Positions 11,716 through 22,000 of a DNA stretch of 64,000 nucleotides are shown piece after piece (the first letter of the stretch is position 1; every line of letters starts with the position of its first letter). Source of the DNA: Schistosoma mansoni (taxonomy: Eukaryota; Platyhelminthes; Trematoda; Strigeidida; Schistosomatidae); NCBI RefSeq assembly GCF_000237925.1, contig NW_017386041.1, positions 372,001 to 436,000 on the forward strand, in the 5' to 3' direction. Both the position numbers and the translations under genes were made by a program. The notes beneath the pieces were generated by a model. That model had not been told where the DNA came from and ran no database searches. It saw only the letters and a program-made list of their open reading frames with translations.

Positions 11716-11896
11716 GTGGTCTGTCGGTTAAGTGCTCTGGCGCGAGACTGGTAGGTTCTGGGTTCGAATCTCGCGAGTGTGGGATCGTGGATGTGCACTG
11801 CTGAGGAGTCCCATAATAGGACGAAACGGCAGTCCGGTGCTTCCAGGTTTTCCATGGTGGTCTAGCTTCAATTGACTCATGATTTCAACTATGAAA
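11716..11896 (+). repeat. Family B SINE with intact-looking hammerhead, TSD ataaacccagta
   Basis: A 5'-truncated copy starts in the A-box region (gtggtctgtcggttaagtg), has the B box ggttcgaatct, the ribozyme, and the 3' tail to ctatgaaa. The 12-base TSD is at 11704-11715 and 11897-11908. The empty site is visible in the sister LTR at 10485-11029 (ctcagtatgtt on the reverse strand). Confidence 0.92.
11795..11840 (+). ncRNA. Type-I hammerhead ribozyme, family B
   Basis: Stem I is gcactg (11795-11800) with cggtgc (11835-11840, one G-U). The core is ctgagga then, after stem II gtcc/ggac, gaaa at 11823-11826. Stem III is acggcagt, minimal as in schistosome hammerheads. Predicted cut is after gtc at 11834. 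All invariant core bases are present; activity is inferred. Confidence 0.8.
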
Positions 11897-12139
11897 ATAA
11901 ACCCAGTATGTTTGAGAATAATGATTCATACCAGAGAGGCTGTTATTGGTGTTCTGGACTTAACTGGCTGAGCTAGGCAGAAAGCAAGACTGATAAATAC
12001 TCAAGACAGCTCATACGGCTTCTGTACATCATTGAATCCGATCGATAAAATAGCTGCCCTCTAATTGGCGGTCTCATAACGTCATATATATCAAGGAGGG
12101 CACGTACACACACACACACACACGATATAACATTAACTC

Positions 12140-12830
12140 TGAATTGTTAAACATGTTGTTATACTCGGGCAATATAAATTTATTATATGATAAAGCAAGG
12201 CTAAATAATAGGTTAGTGTTTTTGATAGATGGACGCTATCGGTCGAGATTTAGATCGATTATCCGAGGAATATGTGTGCATATATCAATAAGTTTATGTG
12301 CTTCCTCTTCATTCATGATCTTCTTACTCGCATAACAGGTTGAATCAGAGTAAAGGAAGCCTATATATTATCAGTACCGAAGTTTGATGACCAACTAACA
12401 TAACATATCATGAACCTATAGATCCTTTGAAATCTATACAACCATAGATGATAAAATATTTTTATACCACTAGGCTAAAGTCGATTTCATCTAGATGAGT
12501 TAATATGATAAGGTAATTTAGATGACCAATCGAGTCAGTCATGATGTGAGTGAGGCAGATTCGTTTTGGTGATACTAGATGTCTTTTATCCCTTAATAAG
12601 TTTCATGAGATTAGGAATAGTGTTTTACTAACCATGAATGAACAATCATTCATGATGTTTTCGAAGTATCAGTTTATGAAACTAACTATGATGATAATAA
12701 AGTTAATCTTGTATAAAGAGATTCATCGGTTTAAGTTACAAGGAGCTAATGGATGAGAAGTAATGAATTGACTTCGAAAAGAATGAATGATAATTAACAT
12801 AGATGTACATTGAACATTTGACTATTTACT
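12140..12830. other. AT-rich DNA, nothing recognised
   Basis: No gene, RNA or shared repeat seen. Short plus frames at 12144 and 12550 look like chance. Confidence 0.45.
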
Positions 12831-12833
12831 ATC

Positions 12834-13090
12834 TGATAATTCTTGTTGATTGAACGCTATACTCGGATCCTAAGCTAGTCTTGTACCCCCAAACTAGAAC
12901 TACACAGCGACTTGAACATGAGAGAAAAGACAAAAAATATGACAGAAGCACTTTACTCCAAAGGTTTCATTTATGTATAAAAAATAGAGGGTTTTTATAG
13001 TATTTTAGAAGTCCTTGGGTTTTTCTGAAAATTCTAGAATACTACTAAACATAGTAGCAGTGTACTAATTAGCTAATCAGGACCTCTACA
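12834..13090 (-). mobile_element. LTR fragment, family K
   Basis: On the minus strand it contains ggagtaaagtgcttctgtca, tagttctagtttgggggtac and ends caagaattatca, matching the R-U5-like part of the LTRs at 9519 and 28300. The other end is cut off where a family B SINE begins. Confidence 0.72.
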
Positions 13091-13094
13091 TGTG

Positions 13095-13475
13095 ACTTTG
13101 CATTTTCATAGTTGAAAACGTGAGTCAATTGAAGCTAGATCACCAGGGAAAACCTGGAAGCACTGGATGGCTGTTTCGTCCTATTGTAGGACCCCTCAGC
13201 AGTGCACATCCACGATCCTGCACTCGCGAGATTCGAACCCAGAAGCTACCAGCCTCGCGTCAGAGCACTTAACCGATAGACCACTGAGCCAGCATCCAAC
13301 GGTGTTAATGTCTAACTTCAACCAATCCACAATTTTGAGCAACCGTTCACCAACTGTTTTCAGTGAGCTGATATCTCATAATAGATGTGGTTTGAACTCC
13401 ACTGGTCACTGCTTCTCACTAGAACTCCTGGATTTACCTCTCGAAGTCAGTCACTTGTGAGCATATGATTATTAT
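13095..13475 (-). repeat. Family B SINE, near full length
   Basis: Full order of tail, ribozyme, tRNA-like head and leader in reverse. The core reads ctgaggggtcctacaatagg on the minus strand, with A9 changed, so likely inactive. Confidence 0.82.
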
Positions 13476-13484
13476 TATTATCAG

Positions 13485-13622
13485 AAGGGGTTTTTGTGGA
13501 GATTTAGTATTTTCATAGTTGAAAGCGTGAGTCAATTGAAGCTAGACCACTAGGGAAAACCTGGAAGCACTGGACGGCTGTTTCGTCCTATTGTGGGACT
13601 TCTCAGCAGTGCGCATCCACTT
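13485..13622 (-). repeat. Family B SINE, 3' part with ribozyme
   Basis: It starts with the tail (agaaggggtttttgtgg) directly after the preceding copy and stops just past ribozyme stem I. The core is ctgagaagtccc on the minus strand, one conserved base off consensus. Confidence 0.8.
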
Positions 13623-13769
13623 TTCATTTTTGCGATATTTCTAGCAAAACTTCTAATCAAACGCTGATTGAATAGAATGCTTCTTAATATTTCCTGAGCT
13701 AGTCATGTCTATTGCGAGAAATTTGCAAGATCATCCCAACACTATCAATCAAAGTGATAAAATAAGATG

Positions 13770-14150
13770 TTGTTGCTGTAAATAATTCCCCAAAATCAAT
13801 AGCTTTTTAAGTGTTCGACATAGGATGCTGACCACATTGTTTTTTAAGTGGACTTGTTTAACTGTAGTTATTCGGTCATGCATCCGCACCAGATCACGTT
13901 ACAGCTCAGCGCGGGAAACATCTCATACGTTCAATAGCCAGATTAGATCAACTGCTTCTCGATATATTGATAACGCATCAAATATATCTTTCCAACCTCT
14001 TCGCTTCTGACTTCTGATTTTAACTGAGTAGGGGACGATTCGATTATAGAAGGTGTTACTGGTTAATAGTTGTCAAACTACAATACTGGTCATATCTTCA
14101 ATGTATTAATAACATTCATACTTCTTTTGAAGTAAACTTGTATGGTTATA
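13770..14150. repeat. Unclassified dispersed repeat M, copy 2
   Basis: Direct, diverged copy of 1915-2290; see that entry. Confidence 0.6.
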
Positions 14151-14469
14151 GGTAGTTGACTAGTTCCTCATGGTTTTTAACATTTAACTTATAGTCGTTA
14201 TTATTGAATCAGGTGACTAACTTTAACAGTCATTTAATTGAATATAAGGTTGATATAGTAACTACATTTCGTTACTTATATAAGTATCATACTTAATGTA
14301 AATATCATTTATACATAACTATTAAAAAGAAAAACAGAACATATGATTACGTAAGCTAATAATCTTAGTAAAAGGTGAAAACTGGAAAAGATTTGTTTTC
14401 CTTGTTAACATGGTTATCATATTTCTACACCCCCAACTCAATAAATACTATTTTTTTTCTACGATATAT

Positions 14470-14690
14470 TGAATATCAAAGTCTAGAGGTTAAGTGATCG
14501 TGTGTGAGATTTATAGGTCCATGGTTCGAATCTCGCGAGTCGGGATCGTGGATGTACACTGTTGAGGTGTCCCACAATAGGAAGAAACAGCTGTTCGGTG
14601 CTTCCAGGTTTTCCATGGTGGTCTAGCTTTAATTGACTCATGAATTCAACTATAAAATTAATAAAATCTCCAAACTCCCCACCTCTTGTT
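14470..14690 (+). repeat. Family B SINE, 5'-truncated
   Basis: It has the A-box remnant tagaggttaagtg, B box ggttcgaatctcgc and a ribozyme with core changes (ttgaggtgtccc and gaagaaac), so it is probably inactive. The 3' tail ends in tctccaaactcccc. Confidence 0.8.
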
Positions 14691-14769
14691 AAAATTGAAG
14701 AGAATTTATTCTCCTTGTTAACATAGGTATTATATTTCCCCATCCCTAACTCAATAAATGCTATCACAA

Positions 14770-14858
14770 CGGGGTTTTTTGGAGATTTTAGTAATTTTAT
14801 ATAGTTAAGATCATGAGTCAATTGAAGCTAGACCTCCATGGAAAACCTGAAAGCACTG
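14770..14858 (-). repeat. Family B SINE 3' arm ending at the assembly gap
   Basis: Reverse-oriented tail from ggggttttttggag to gaaagcactg. The last known base is exactly the predicted 5' end of the ribozyme 3' cleavage product. A fold-back continuing into the gap is possible but unseen. Confidence 0.7.
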
Positions 14859-15058
14859 NNNNNNNNNNNNNNNNNNNNNNNNNNNNNNNNNNNNNNNNNN
14901 NNNNNNNNNNNNNNNNNNNNNNNNNNNNNNNNNNNNNNNNNNNNNNNNNNNNNNNNNNNNNNNNNNNNNNNNNNNNNNNNNNNNNNNNNNNNNNNNNNNN
15001 NNNNNNNNNNNNNNNNNNNNNNNNNNNNNNNNNNNNNNNNNNNNNNNNNNNNNNNNNN
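14859..15058. other. Assembly gap, 200 N
   Basis: Exactly 200 N, so the size is probably a placeholder. Frames reported across it are meaningless. Confidence 0.99.
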
Positions 15059-15329
15059 GCATCTCGAAACACTATCCGGCTTGGCTCCTAAAAGGCGAAT
15101 GTAAAAAGATAACCAGTTCGATACAAGAGCATTTGATCAACTGTGGACACATTGATCCCAAATACTCGTCTTTTAAAGTAATCTATAGAGTCAAAGGAAC
15201 CGGATCAAAGGGGGTTCGAATCAATATTTTATGCACTGCTGAGGCATTAGCAATCCATGAATTCAAGCCTGAACTTTGTGTGCAGAAACATTTATTTTTA
15301 ATTAAATGAAATAAAATAATGAATACACA

Positions 15330-16075
15330 ATGAAGCACAGCAAGATTTAGTTACATTTTATAACACTCACTGATGCAAACGTAAAGTCAAGGATTACCAA
15401 AACAAGGGTAGTATTTCTACAGTTGAAGAACATATGAAACTCAAAATAATTGTCATTTAATATCAAAGTCACAATATTCAATACAAACGTCAAGACAGTT
15501 AAATTCAATTAGTATTGTTTGTTTGAATCTTACCATCAAGTCACAGAGTGAACATCAACTCTGAGATGCAAGTACATCCAGCTGAAGAGTCCCAAATAGG
15601 ACGAAACGCATGTCCTGGATTCCACTGCTAGCCACTATCTATCTTTGCTGTCAAGACAATTAGTTATATTGTAGAGAGCTGAAACTCCGAAAACTACCAC
15701 AACTATCATCAAGAAGGTACAAGTATTTATAAACAATTATCTTCGCGAGGTACTGAATGTCCATTGGTCGGATACCATCAGCAATAACCTACTGTGAGAG
15801 TGAACAAACGAACTTTAAGTCCACGAGGAAATTAGGAAAAGTCGTTGTAAGTGAATAGGACACAAATTGATGAAATCATCAAACTACATCACGAGACAAT
15901 CCTTAACTTGTGATCGTGAAGGGAAACAGATGAGTGTAAGTCCAAAGAATACACTTCATCAAGAATTAAAAGCAGATATGAATAGAATGACTAGTAATTG
16001 GAATGAACTGGAGTGGATTATCCAAGATAGAGTTGGATGAAAAATGTTGGTAAACAGTATGTGCTCTTCAATAAG
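15330..16075 (+). mobile_element. RTE-like LINE, 3' ORF2 fragment with nested SINE
   Basis: Plus-strand remnant of the ORF2 C-terminal region (gatgcaaacgtaaagtcaag, then gagagctgaaac, then gggaaacagatgagtgtaag). Many stops and small deletions. It is split by a family A SINE at 15502-15649. Confidence 0.78.
15502..15649 (+). repeat. Family A SINE with inverted 5' segment, TSD gtcaagacarta-type
   Basis: The first part (15502-15537) is the family A leader in reverse. The remainder runs forward from gagtgaacatcaactctg through the ribozyme (ctgaagagtccc, gaaacgcatgtc, ctggattcc) to atctttgct. Flanks are gtcaagacagtta (15489-15501) and gtcaagacaatta (15650-15662), so this is a single retrotransposition with 5' inversion. 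Confidence 0.85.
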
Positions 16076-16259
16076 GGATAACAAAATCAATATACTCTCA
16101 TTTGATTGGTTCATTATAATTAACCAATCAAAATTATAATTCAATAATCAATTTATTTTTATCATTTATTATTATGATGATTCGATTAGATGAATGATAA
16201 TAAGTGATTTTCATTTTTAAATTTTTAATGAATCAATTAATCAATTTTTTTGAGTATCC

Positions 16260-16560
16260 TTCATAATTATCTATACCTCCCTCCCCCCTCTCTCTATATA
16301 TATCGATTTATTGATTTATTGATTGATTGATTGATCAATTGTAATGAACTATTATCATTAATTATGATTTAATTCATTCAAAATATAAACACAATTAGAA
16401 CAATTTGAACAAATCAAATTATTTAATTGTCAATAAATATTGAATAGATATTCATTATTTATATGTTACTATGTGATATGTCTCTCTCTCTCCCTACCTC
16501 CCACCCTCCCTCTTTACCCTCCTCTCTCTCTTTCTCTCTCTCTCTATATATATATATACA
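16260..16560. repeat. Simple-sequence and low-complexity cluster
   Basis: CT/TC runs (16275-16295, 16480-16545), gattgatt repeats near 16310-16335 and TA runs. No gene. The surrounding 16080-16880 is AT-rich and otherwise featureless. Confidence 0.8.
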
Positions 16561-16884
16561 TTTATAAATCCATGTGACCAACAACAGAAAAAAGATTGAA
16601 TAAAGTGTTACTCAACTACAAAAGATTTTTGTTTATATACATCAATCATATTAAAAATATAAATTTGCAAAATATTGAAAAATGATAATAATACTGATGA
16701 TCATGATTATGATCATTTAAGAAAAGGGATTTATCTTATTATTGATTGGATATTATAAAAAGGGAAAGAAAAGAAAAAAAAGGGGAAAAGAAATTTTGAG
16801 TAAGAAATTTTGTTTATTTTTCTTTATTTTTTTTTGTTTTTAAAATAGTCTGTTTTATTACAATAGTTACGTAACAAATTATAA

Positions 16885-17395
16885 GCAAAGATGGATGAGA
16901 TGCAGGTACATCCAGCTGACGAGTCCCAAATAGGACGAAACGCGCGTTAAACTGGATTCCACTGCTAGACACTATCCATCTTTACTTACCGTGCTTGTGA
17001 ATTTAGGCTATATCGAGGCAATACGCATAATATGCATATATGCCAATTAGAGACTGAACAGTTGCAGTCCTGAAAACATAAATGGGAAGATTCAAACAAA
17101 CAATACTAAGTGAATTTAAACTTCACCCCATTGCACAAGCAGGTGGCTATCAGGACTCAGTACGTAAGTGGATAACGCGATGGTGTTTGAAGCAAACGGT
17201 ACTGGGTTCGAGTCCCAGAGTGAATATCAACAAGTCTGAGATGCATGTACATCCAACTGACGAGTCCCAAGTACAACGAAACGCGCGCCCTGGATTCCAC
17301 TACTAGCCACTATCCATCTTTGCTTAAGATGGATAGTGGTTAGAAGTAGTATCTAGGATATGTATTTCATCTTATTGTTAATCATTATCTATCTT
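16885..17395 (+). repeat. Family A hammerhead SINE, tandem array (about 1.4 units)
   Basis: Two ribozymes (16910 and about 17251) bracket one whole unit containing the 5' leader, tRNA-like head (A-box gtggataacgcg, B box gggttcgagtccc) and tail. If both cut, one monomer would be released. The second has a broken stem II (gtcc opposite caac). A reverse-complement scrap follows at 17330-17395. Confidence 0.88.
16910..16957 (+). ncRNA. Type-I hammerhead ribozyme, family A, with AAA at the cut site
   Basis: Stem I atccag (16910-16915) and ctggat (16952-16957), core ctgacga, stem II gtcc/ggac, gaaa, stem III acgcgcgt. The triplet is gtt instead of gtc, followed by three extra A (16949-16951) exactly where cleavage would occur. 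Confidence 0.75.
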
Positions 17396-17397
17396 TA

Positions 17398-17565
17398 TCA
17401 GAAGGGGGGGTTTTTGTGGAGATTTTAGTAATTTTTATATAGTTGAAATCATAAGTTAATTAAAGGTAGATCATCATGGAAAACCTGGAAGCAGTAGACG
17501 GTTGTTTCGTCCTATTATGGGACTCCTCAGCGGTGTGCATTCACGATCCCGCATCGAGGGTGTTC
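17398..17565 (-). repeat. Family B SINE, 3' part with ribozyme
   Basis: Reverse tail, ribozyme (minus-strand core ctgaggagtcccataatagg) and part of the tRNA-like head. The triplet region is gtctactgc, so stem I has mismatches. Confidence 0.78.
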
Positions 17566-17574
17566 AACCAGGTC

Positions 17575-17665
17575 AGTTGTAAGATATCAACTGCAGTTAC
17601 ATCCAACAAGTCATAAATAGGATGAAACGCGCATCCTCGATTCCACTACTAGCCACCATCCATTT
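17575..17665 (+). repeat. Family A ribozyme-region fragment
   Basis: Degraded segment with acatccaacaagtcataaat and gatgaaacgcgcatcctcga, ending in the family A tail. The CTGA core start is lost. Confidence 0.65.
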
Positions 17666-17799
17666 TTGTTTATTCTTATTTTTATAAACAATTTTTCTGG
17701 ACTATGAATCACATCGTTGTATTACATGGAATATTAAGTCTTGAAACATAAATGAAGTATACTCGACATGATAGAATAAGTTTAACAAAATTCATTATT

Positions 17800-18030
17800 A
17801 TTATTAGAAGGGATTTTGTGGAGATTTAGTATTTTCATAGTTGCAAGTGTGAGTCAATTGAAGCTAGACCACTAGGGAAAACCTGGAGGCACTGTTGAGA
17901 CTGATAGATCCAGGGTTCAAATCTCGCGAGATGAGATCTTGGATGGGCATTGTTGAGGAGTCTCATAATAGGACGAAACGAACGTTCAGTGCTTCCAGGT
18001 TTTCGATGGTGGTCTAGCTTCAATTGACTT
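17800..18030 (+). repeat. Family B fold-back SINE
   Basis: Left arm 17806-17894 is the 3' tail in reverse. Right arm from 17895 is a forward copy from the tRNA region (ggttcaaatctcgcg) through the ribozyme to the tail. The left arm ends exactly at gcactg, the complement of the predicted first bases of the ribozyme 3' product. Confidence 0.8.
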
Positions 18031-18489
18031 ATAAATGATTCACTTTTGTTTAGAATGTTTGTGACTGAATGCACTATCGAAGTAATCCATACAGGATGCA
18101 CATATACCTACAAGTGAGTGATTAATTAGAGTCCTAAACACTAATCGGAAGATTTAAGTAATTGATTGTCATATAAAATCGATAGTACATAAGAATGATA
18201 CTTGGTTTTTTTAGAAAAAAATGTAATTTAGTTAGATACTTAAGGTTTGTAATCCTTCCTATTTGTATTTATCACTACCAAGTTAGTTACCACTATAAGT
18301 GCACTTGATGATCAAGTTGTTGTTTGTTTTTAAATGTGTAGCTTTTACATTAAAAGAGGTTTGAAGCTTAATTAATGTCATTTTTTAAATGAACTAAGCA
18401 GTAGTGTTAGATTTTACACTGAAATACTATTGTCAGTATAAATTAGGGGATAGGTGAACTTGATATACATGACATTGTTTACTACCTAG

Positions 18490-18735
18490 TGATCAATCAA
18501 TTGTAAGTACATCTCAGTGCTACAGGAGGTCAGTCGCGTCCCGGATAACGTCTCTGACTGTGAAGCTGGGTGATATAGGCTTGCAAAGTAGCACGAAACC
18601 TAGGTTCAGAGTCTCCTGTTGACTACCTCTAACCACTATCTTATTTCAACATAGTGCACGCAATGTTGAGCCACCTGAACCGGTGGCCATATTGTAAGTT
18701 GGTCAATAAGATTCGATCTGCACATACCCCTACTT
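18490..18735. repeat. Unclassified GC-richer segment, possible SINE-like sequence
   Basis: It contains ctgactgtgaagctgggtga and cacgaaacctaggttc followed by agagtctcctg. This resembles the layout of the two hammerhead families with a palindromic stem III (acctaggt), but the CTGANGA core is not present. Single copy in the window, so its nature is open. Confidence 0.35.
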
Positions 18736-19164
18736 GATAAATATCAGTAGGTTACAGAAATAATTCAACATTTTTCAATTTTCAACCTTTCGTTTTTTAT
18801 CCACTCTTCAATGATCCTTAATCTTTCTCTTTGTGCTTGAATAATGTCTAAAACTTTAAACAGGTCAGTTAAATATTCCATGTTTTGCTGTACACTAGTT
18901 GGTTATTTTAAGTGAATACTTACCAATGCTAGGTAAATATACATCGAATACATTCCTGTAGATAGTCAATTACATCAATGAGTTATATAGGATCTAATGT
19001 TAAAGGTAATATTATATTCAATATAATTATAGATACCCTTACCTGTTAATTCTTAATCTGAATATAAAATTGATGAGTCAAAGCCTTTTAATGATGATAT
19101 TCAGCCATCTAACAAGAAATACAACAAACTAAAATGGTAAGTTCATCAATACAGTGGGTACATT

Positions 19165-19690
19165 AGTATACCCCCGAATTCCCCTGTACGGCCGAGAATG
19201 GGGAAAGTTTGCTCTCCCTCTCAAAATGCTCTCACATGGACACGACTATATAGCCTCTGACAGGGAAGTCCTAATCACTGCCTTCTCGTGGCATTACTGT
19301 TGTTTACGAAATTGAGAGGACGAAAAGCGACTGTCCGGCGCTGTAACCGAGTTGATGGACACGGAAAGTCCATCTAGGGGAGTTGGGAAACCCTCATTCC
19401 AAACCAATGGTGCACATGGGCTCCAGTACCCTGAGGGAACAAATGGCGTATGAATCAATCGTTGTTCACCGGCTACCATGGGACTGCATCTCCTTACGAT
19501 GCTCCACTGCCTAATGGATCAGACCTTTAGGTCAAGGGCTCCGAATGTGGGCCCCTAAGAAAACCACCTGTTTCAGTTTGGGCACCTGGGTAGTATCATA
19601 GCGCTCACACAAATCAAATGAGATTTGTGTGACGCATATATATCTGGTGCTTCCTTGTACCAATATTTATGTGTTTCAAATAAATTAATT
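19165..19690 (+). repeat. Family C dispersed repeat (~0.5 kb), copy 1
   Basis: A SINE-sized element running from the ccctgtacggccgag region through gactatatagcctctgac to a 3' end rich in AAATA (tatttatgtgtttcaaataa). No tRNA boxes are evident. It is a near twin, in inverted orientation, of 20515-21032. Confidence 0.8.
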
Positions 19691-20230
19691 AATAAAGATA
19701 TGTAATACAAGTTTTGTGTACAGTCATTTGTTAAACATCTAGGGCAGGTTAAATAATGAACATGTATTCACACATTTAAATGGATTTGTAACTAGGGACA
19801 CAAACAATTAGCTTTAAGAAAATATTATGTAACTCAGGAATATAAACATACAAGAGGTTTAATGAGAATTTATGATACACAGTAACCAATGGTTTAACCA
19901 TATAATCGCATATACAATCCCCTACAGTAATGTACTAATCAAATGAAATTATTTTTATAGTTAGTAATATAGATAAGTGTAAATCTTCACTTATCATCTG
20001 GAGGACGTATAAATCAGTGAATATCACATCATACAAAATGTATTCTAAGATGATGGAGAAGATTTGTAGCTCAGGTGAATGATTTTGATGAAGTTTTTTT
20101 CTTTGAGTTGGACAACCAAACCATCCAGCTCAAAGAACAAAACTTCAACAAAGTGTATTCATTTGAGTTGGTAGTAAATGTAAAATACTAAGGATATTCA
20201 AACAATCAGATGTATATAATTCTTTTTCTA

Positions 20231-20403
20231 AATTAGAAGGGGTTTTGTGGAGAATTTAGTATTTTCATAGTTCGAATCTCGCGAGTGTGGGATCGTGGAT
20301 GCGCACTGCTGAGGAGTTCCACAATAGGACGAAACGGCCGTCCAGTGTTTCCAGGTTTTCCATAGTGGTCTAGCTTCAATTAACTCATGATTTCAACTAT
20401 GAA
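20231..20403 (+). repeat. Family B fold-back SINE, TSD aattcttttt(cta)
   Basis: A short reverse tail arm (20235-20270) is joined to a forward copy from the B box to the tail. Target duplications aattctttttcta (20218-20230) and aattatttttcta (20404-20416) differ by one base. Confidence 0.85.
20303..20348 (+). ncRNA. Type-I hammerhead ribozyme, family B
   Basis: Stem I gcactg/cagtgt, core ctgagga, stem II gttcc/ggac with one G-U, gaaa, stem III acggccgt, cut after gtc at 20342. Core bases intact. Confidence 0.7.
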
Positions 20404-20514
20404 AATTATTTTTCTATCAACACATTGGAGTAATTATATTTCATTGTACAACAACTATGAATGACGATGATATATAACGGTTAATTTTTTACTTTTCCAT
20501 TTAAAGTTTATTTA

Positions 20515-21032
20515 TTTATTTAAACACATAAATATTGGTACAAAGAAGCACCAGATATATATGCGTCACACAAATCTCATTTGATTTGTGTGAGCGCTAT
20601 GATACTACCCAGGTGCCCAAACTGAAACAGGTGGTTTTCTTAGGGGCCCACATTCGGAGCCCTTGACCTAAAGGTCTGATCCATTAGGCAGTGGAGCATC
20701 GTAAGGAGATGCAGTCCGATTGTAGCCGGTGAACAACGATTGATTCATATGCCATTTGTTCCCTCAGGGTACTGGAGACCATGTGCACCATTGGTTTGGA
20801 ATGAGGGTTTCCCAACTCCCCTAGATGGACTTTCCGTGTCCATCAACTCGGTTACAGCGCCGGACAATCGCTTTTCGTCCTCTCAATTTCGTAAACAACA
20901 GTAATGCCACGAGAAGGCAGTGATTAGGACTTCCCTGTCAGAGGCTATATAGTCGTGTCCATGTGAGAGCATTTCGAAAGGGAGTGTGGACTCTCCTCAC
21001 TCTCGACCGTACCAGGGCATTTGGGGAACATT
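20515..21032 (-). repeat. Family C dispersed repeat, copy 2
   Basis: Reverse-orientation partner of 19165-19690, sharing several variants absent from the other six copies (for example gcgctatgatac, cattaggcagtgg and ctcggttacagcg). Confidence 0.85.
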
Positions 21033-21424
21033 ACATATCAAATATATTACAATGTCATTTGAATCATACTTCAGTAGTCTAACAATATGCAAATGGCTAA
21101 TATTTAACTTCTTTATTATTCAGTCAATCAATGTATCACTTTTAGTGATTCAGCTTGTAAATTTTAGTTTTTTTAAATCAACTTTATTTATCAGAGAATC
21201 TGGAACACATGTTTTTATTCTATTTAGAACAGGTAAGCTGGATTGACCTGCAACCTAGTGATGATTTTCACACAGAGACTTGAACCCAGTACCTTTTGCT
21301 TCAAAACATCTAAAGTATTATCTGCTGAGCTAGTGAATTCAGATAGCCATTATAAACCGATCTGACTTTTACATTATCATTAGTATGACTTAAACTTTCC
21401 TGTTATCGATAATGAGTAATGAAA

Positions 21425-21765
21425 TTCGATCAGCAAAGATGGATAGTGGCTAGCAGTGGAATCCAGTCTGACGCGCGTTTCGTCCTACTTGGGAATCGTC
21501 AGCTGCATGTACATGCATCTCAGAGTTAATGTTCAATCTGGGACTTGAATCCCAGTACTTTTCGCTTCAAACGCCTTCGCGTTATCCATTCAGCTACTGA
21601 GTCCTGATAGCCACTTACTATGGCGTTGTGAAGTTAAGGCTATATTCGAGGCAATACGCACAGTATGCACATATGCCAATAAGAGACTGACCAGTTGCAG
21701 TCCTAAATAACAATAGGAAGATTCAAACGAACAATACTAAGTTGAATTGAAATTCGATCAGTTTT
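21425..21765 (-). repeat. Family A SINE with inverted leader
   Basis: The ribozyme and tRNA-like head run on the minus strand (21435-21620). The 5' leader that follows (ggctatattcgaggcaatac to caatactaag) runs on the plus strand. The ribozyme cut site holds AGA instead of a direct gtc-ctgg junction. Confidence 0.82.
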
Positions 21766-22000
21766 AGTTTTTTGCAAAACTTGAGACACATTGGCTATAA
21801 CGAGAATGTATGTACGCCAAAAATGGTTGACTGAAATTCAATCTTCAGTAGAATTACAGGGGTTATTCATCACTTACTGATGGTGTTTTCTTTGTAAATT
21901 TGTCCTTTTTCCAGGTAAATGATAAACATGTAGAGTTTTTTTTCTAAATTCGTTACATTTTGTTTTATTGAACAAAACGTATTATACTATGGTGTAGTAG

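Larger units (their letters stand above)
11413..12132 (+). mobile_element. Solo LTR, family I, copy 2, TSD ttaac, with nested SINE
   Basis: The ends are tgttatatc and gatataaca, perfect inverted 9-mers. The flanks are ttaac at 11408-11412 and 12133-12137. Without the nested family B SINE and its duplicated target the LTR is about 527 bases. A CA run (12108-12123) lies next to the 3' end. Confidence 0.85.

Noticed and set aside
10485-12132. Large palindrome read as one inverted-repeat DNA transposon
   Set aside because: Each arm has its own LTR ends and its own 5-base TSD, so these are two separate LTR insertions.
14811-15104. Frames spanning the N run
   Set aside because: They exist only because N codons contain no stop.
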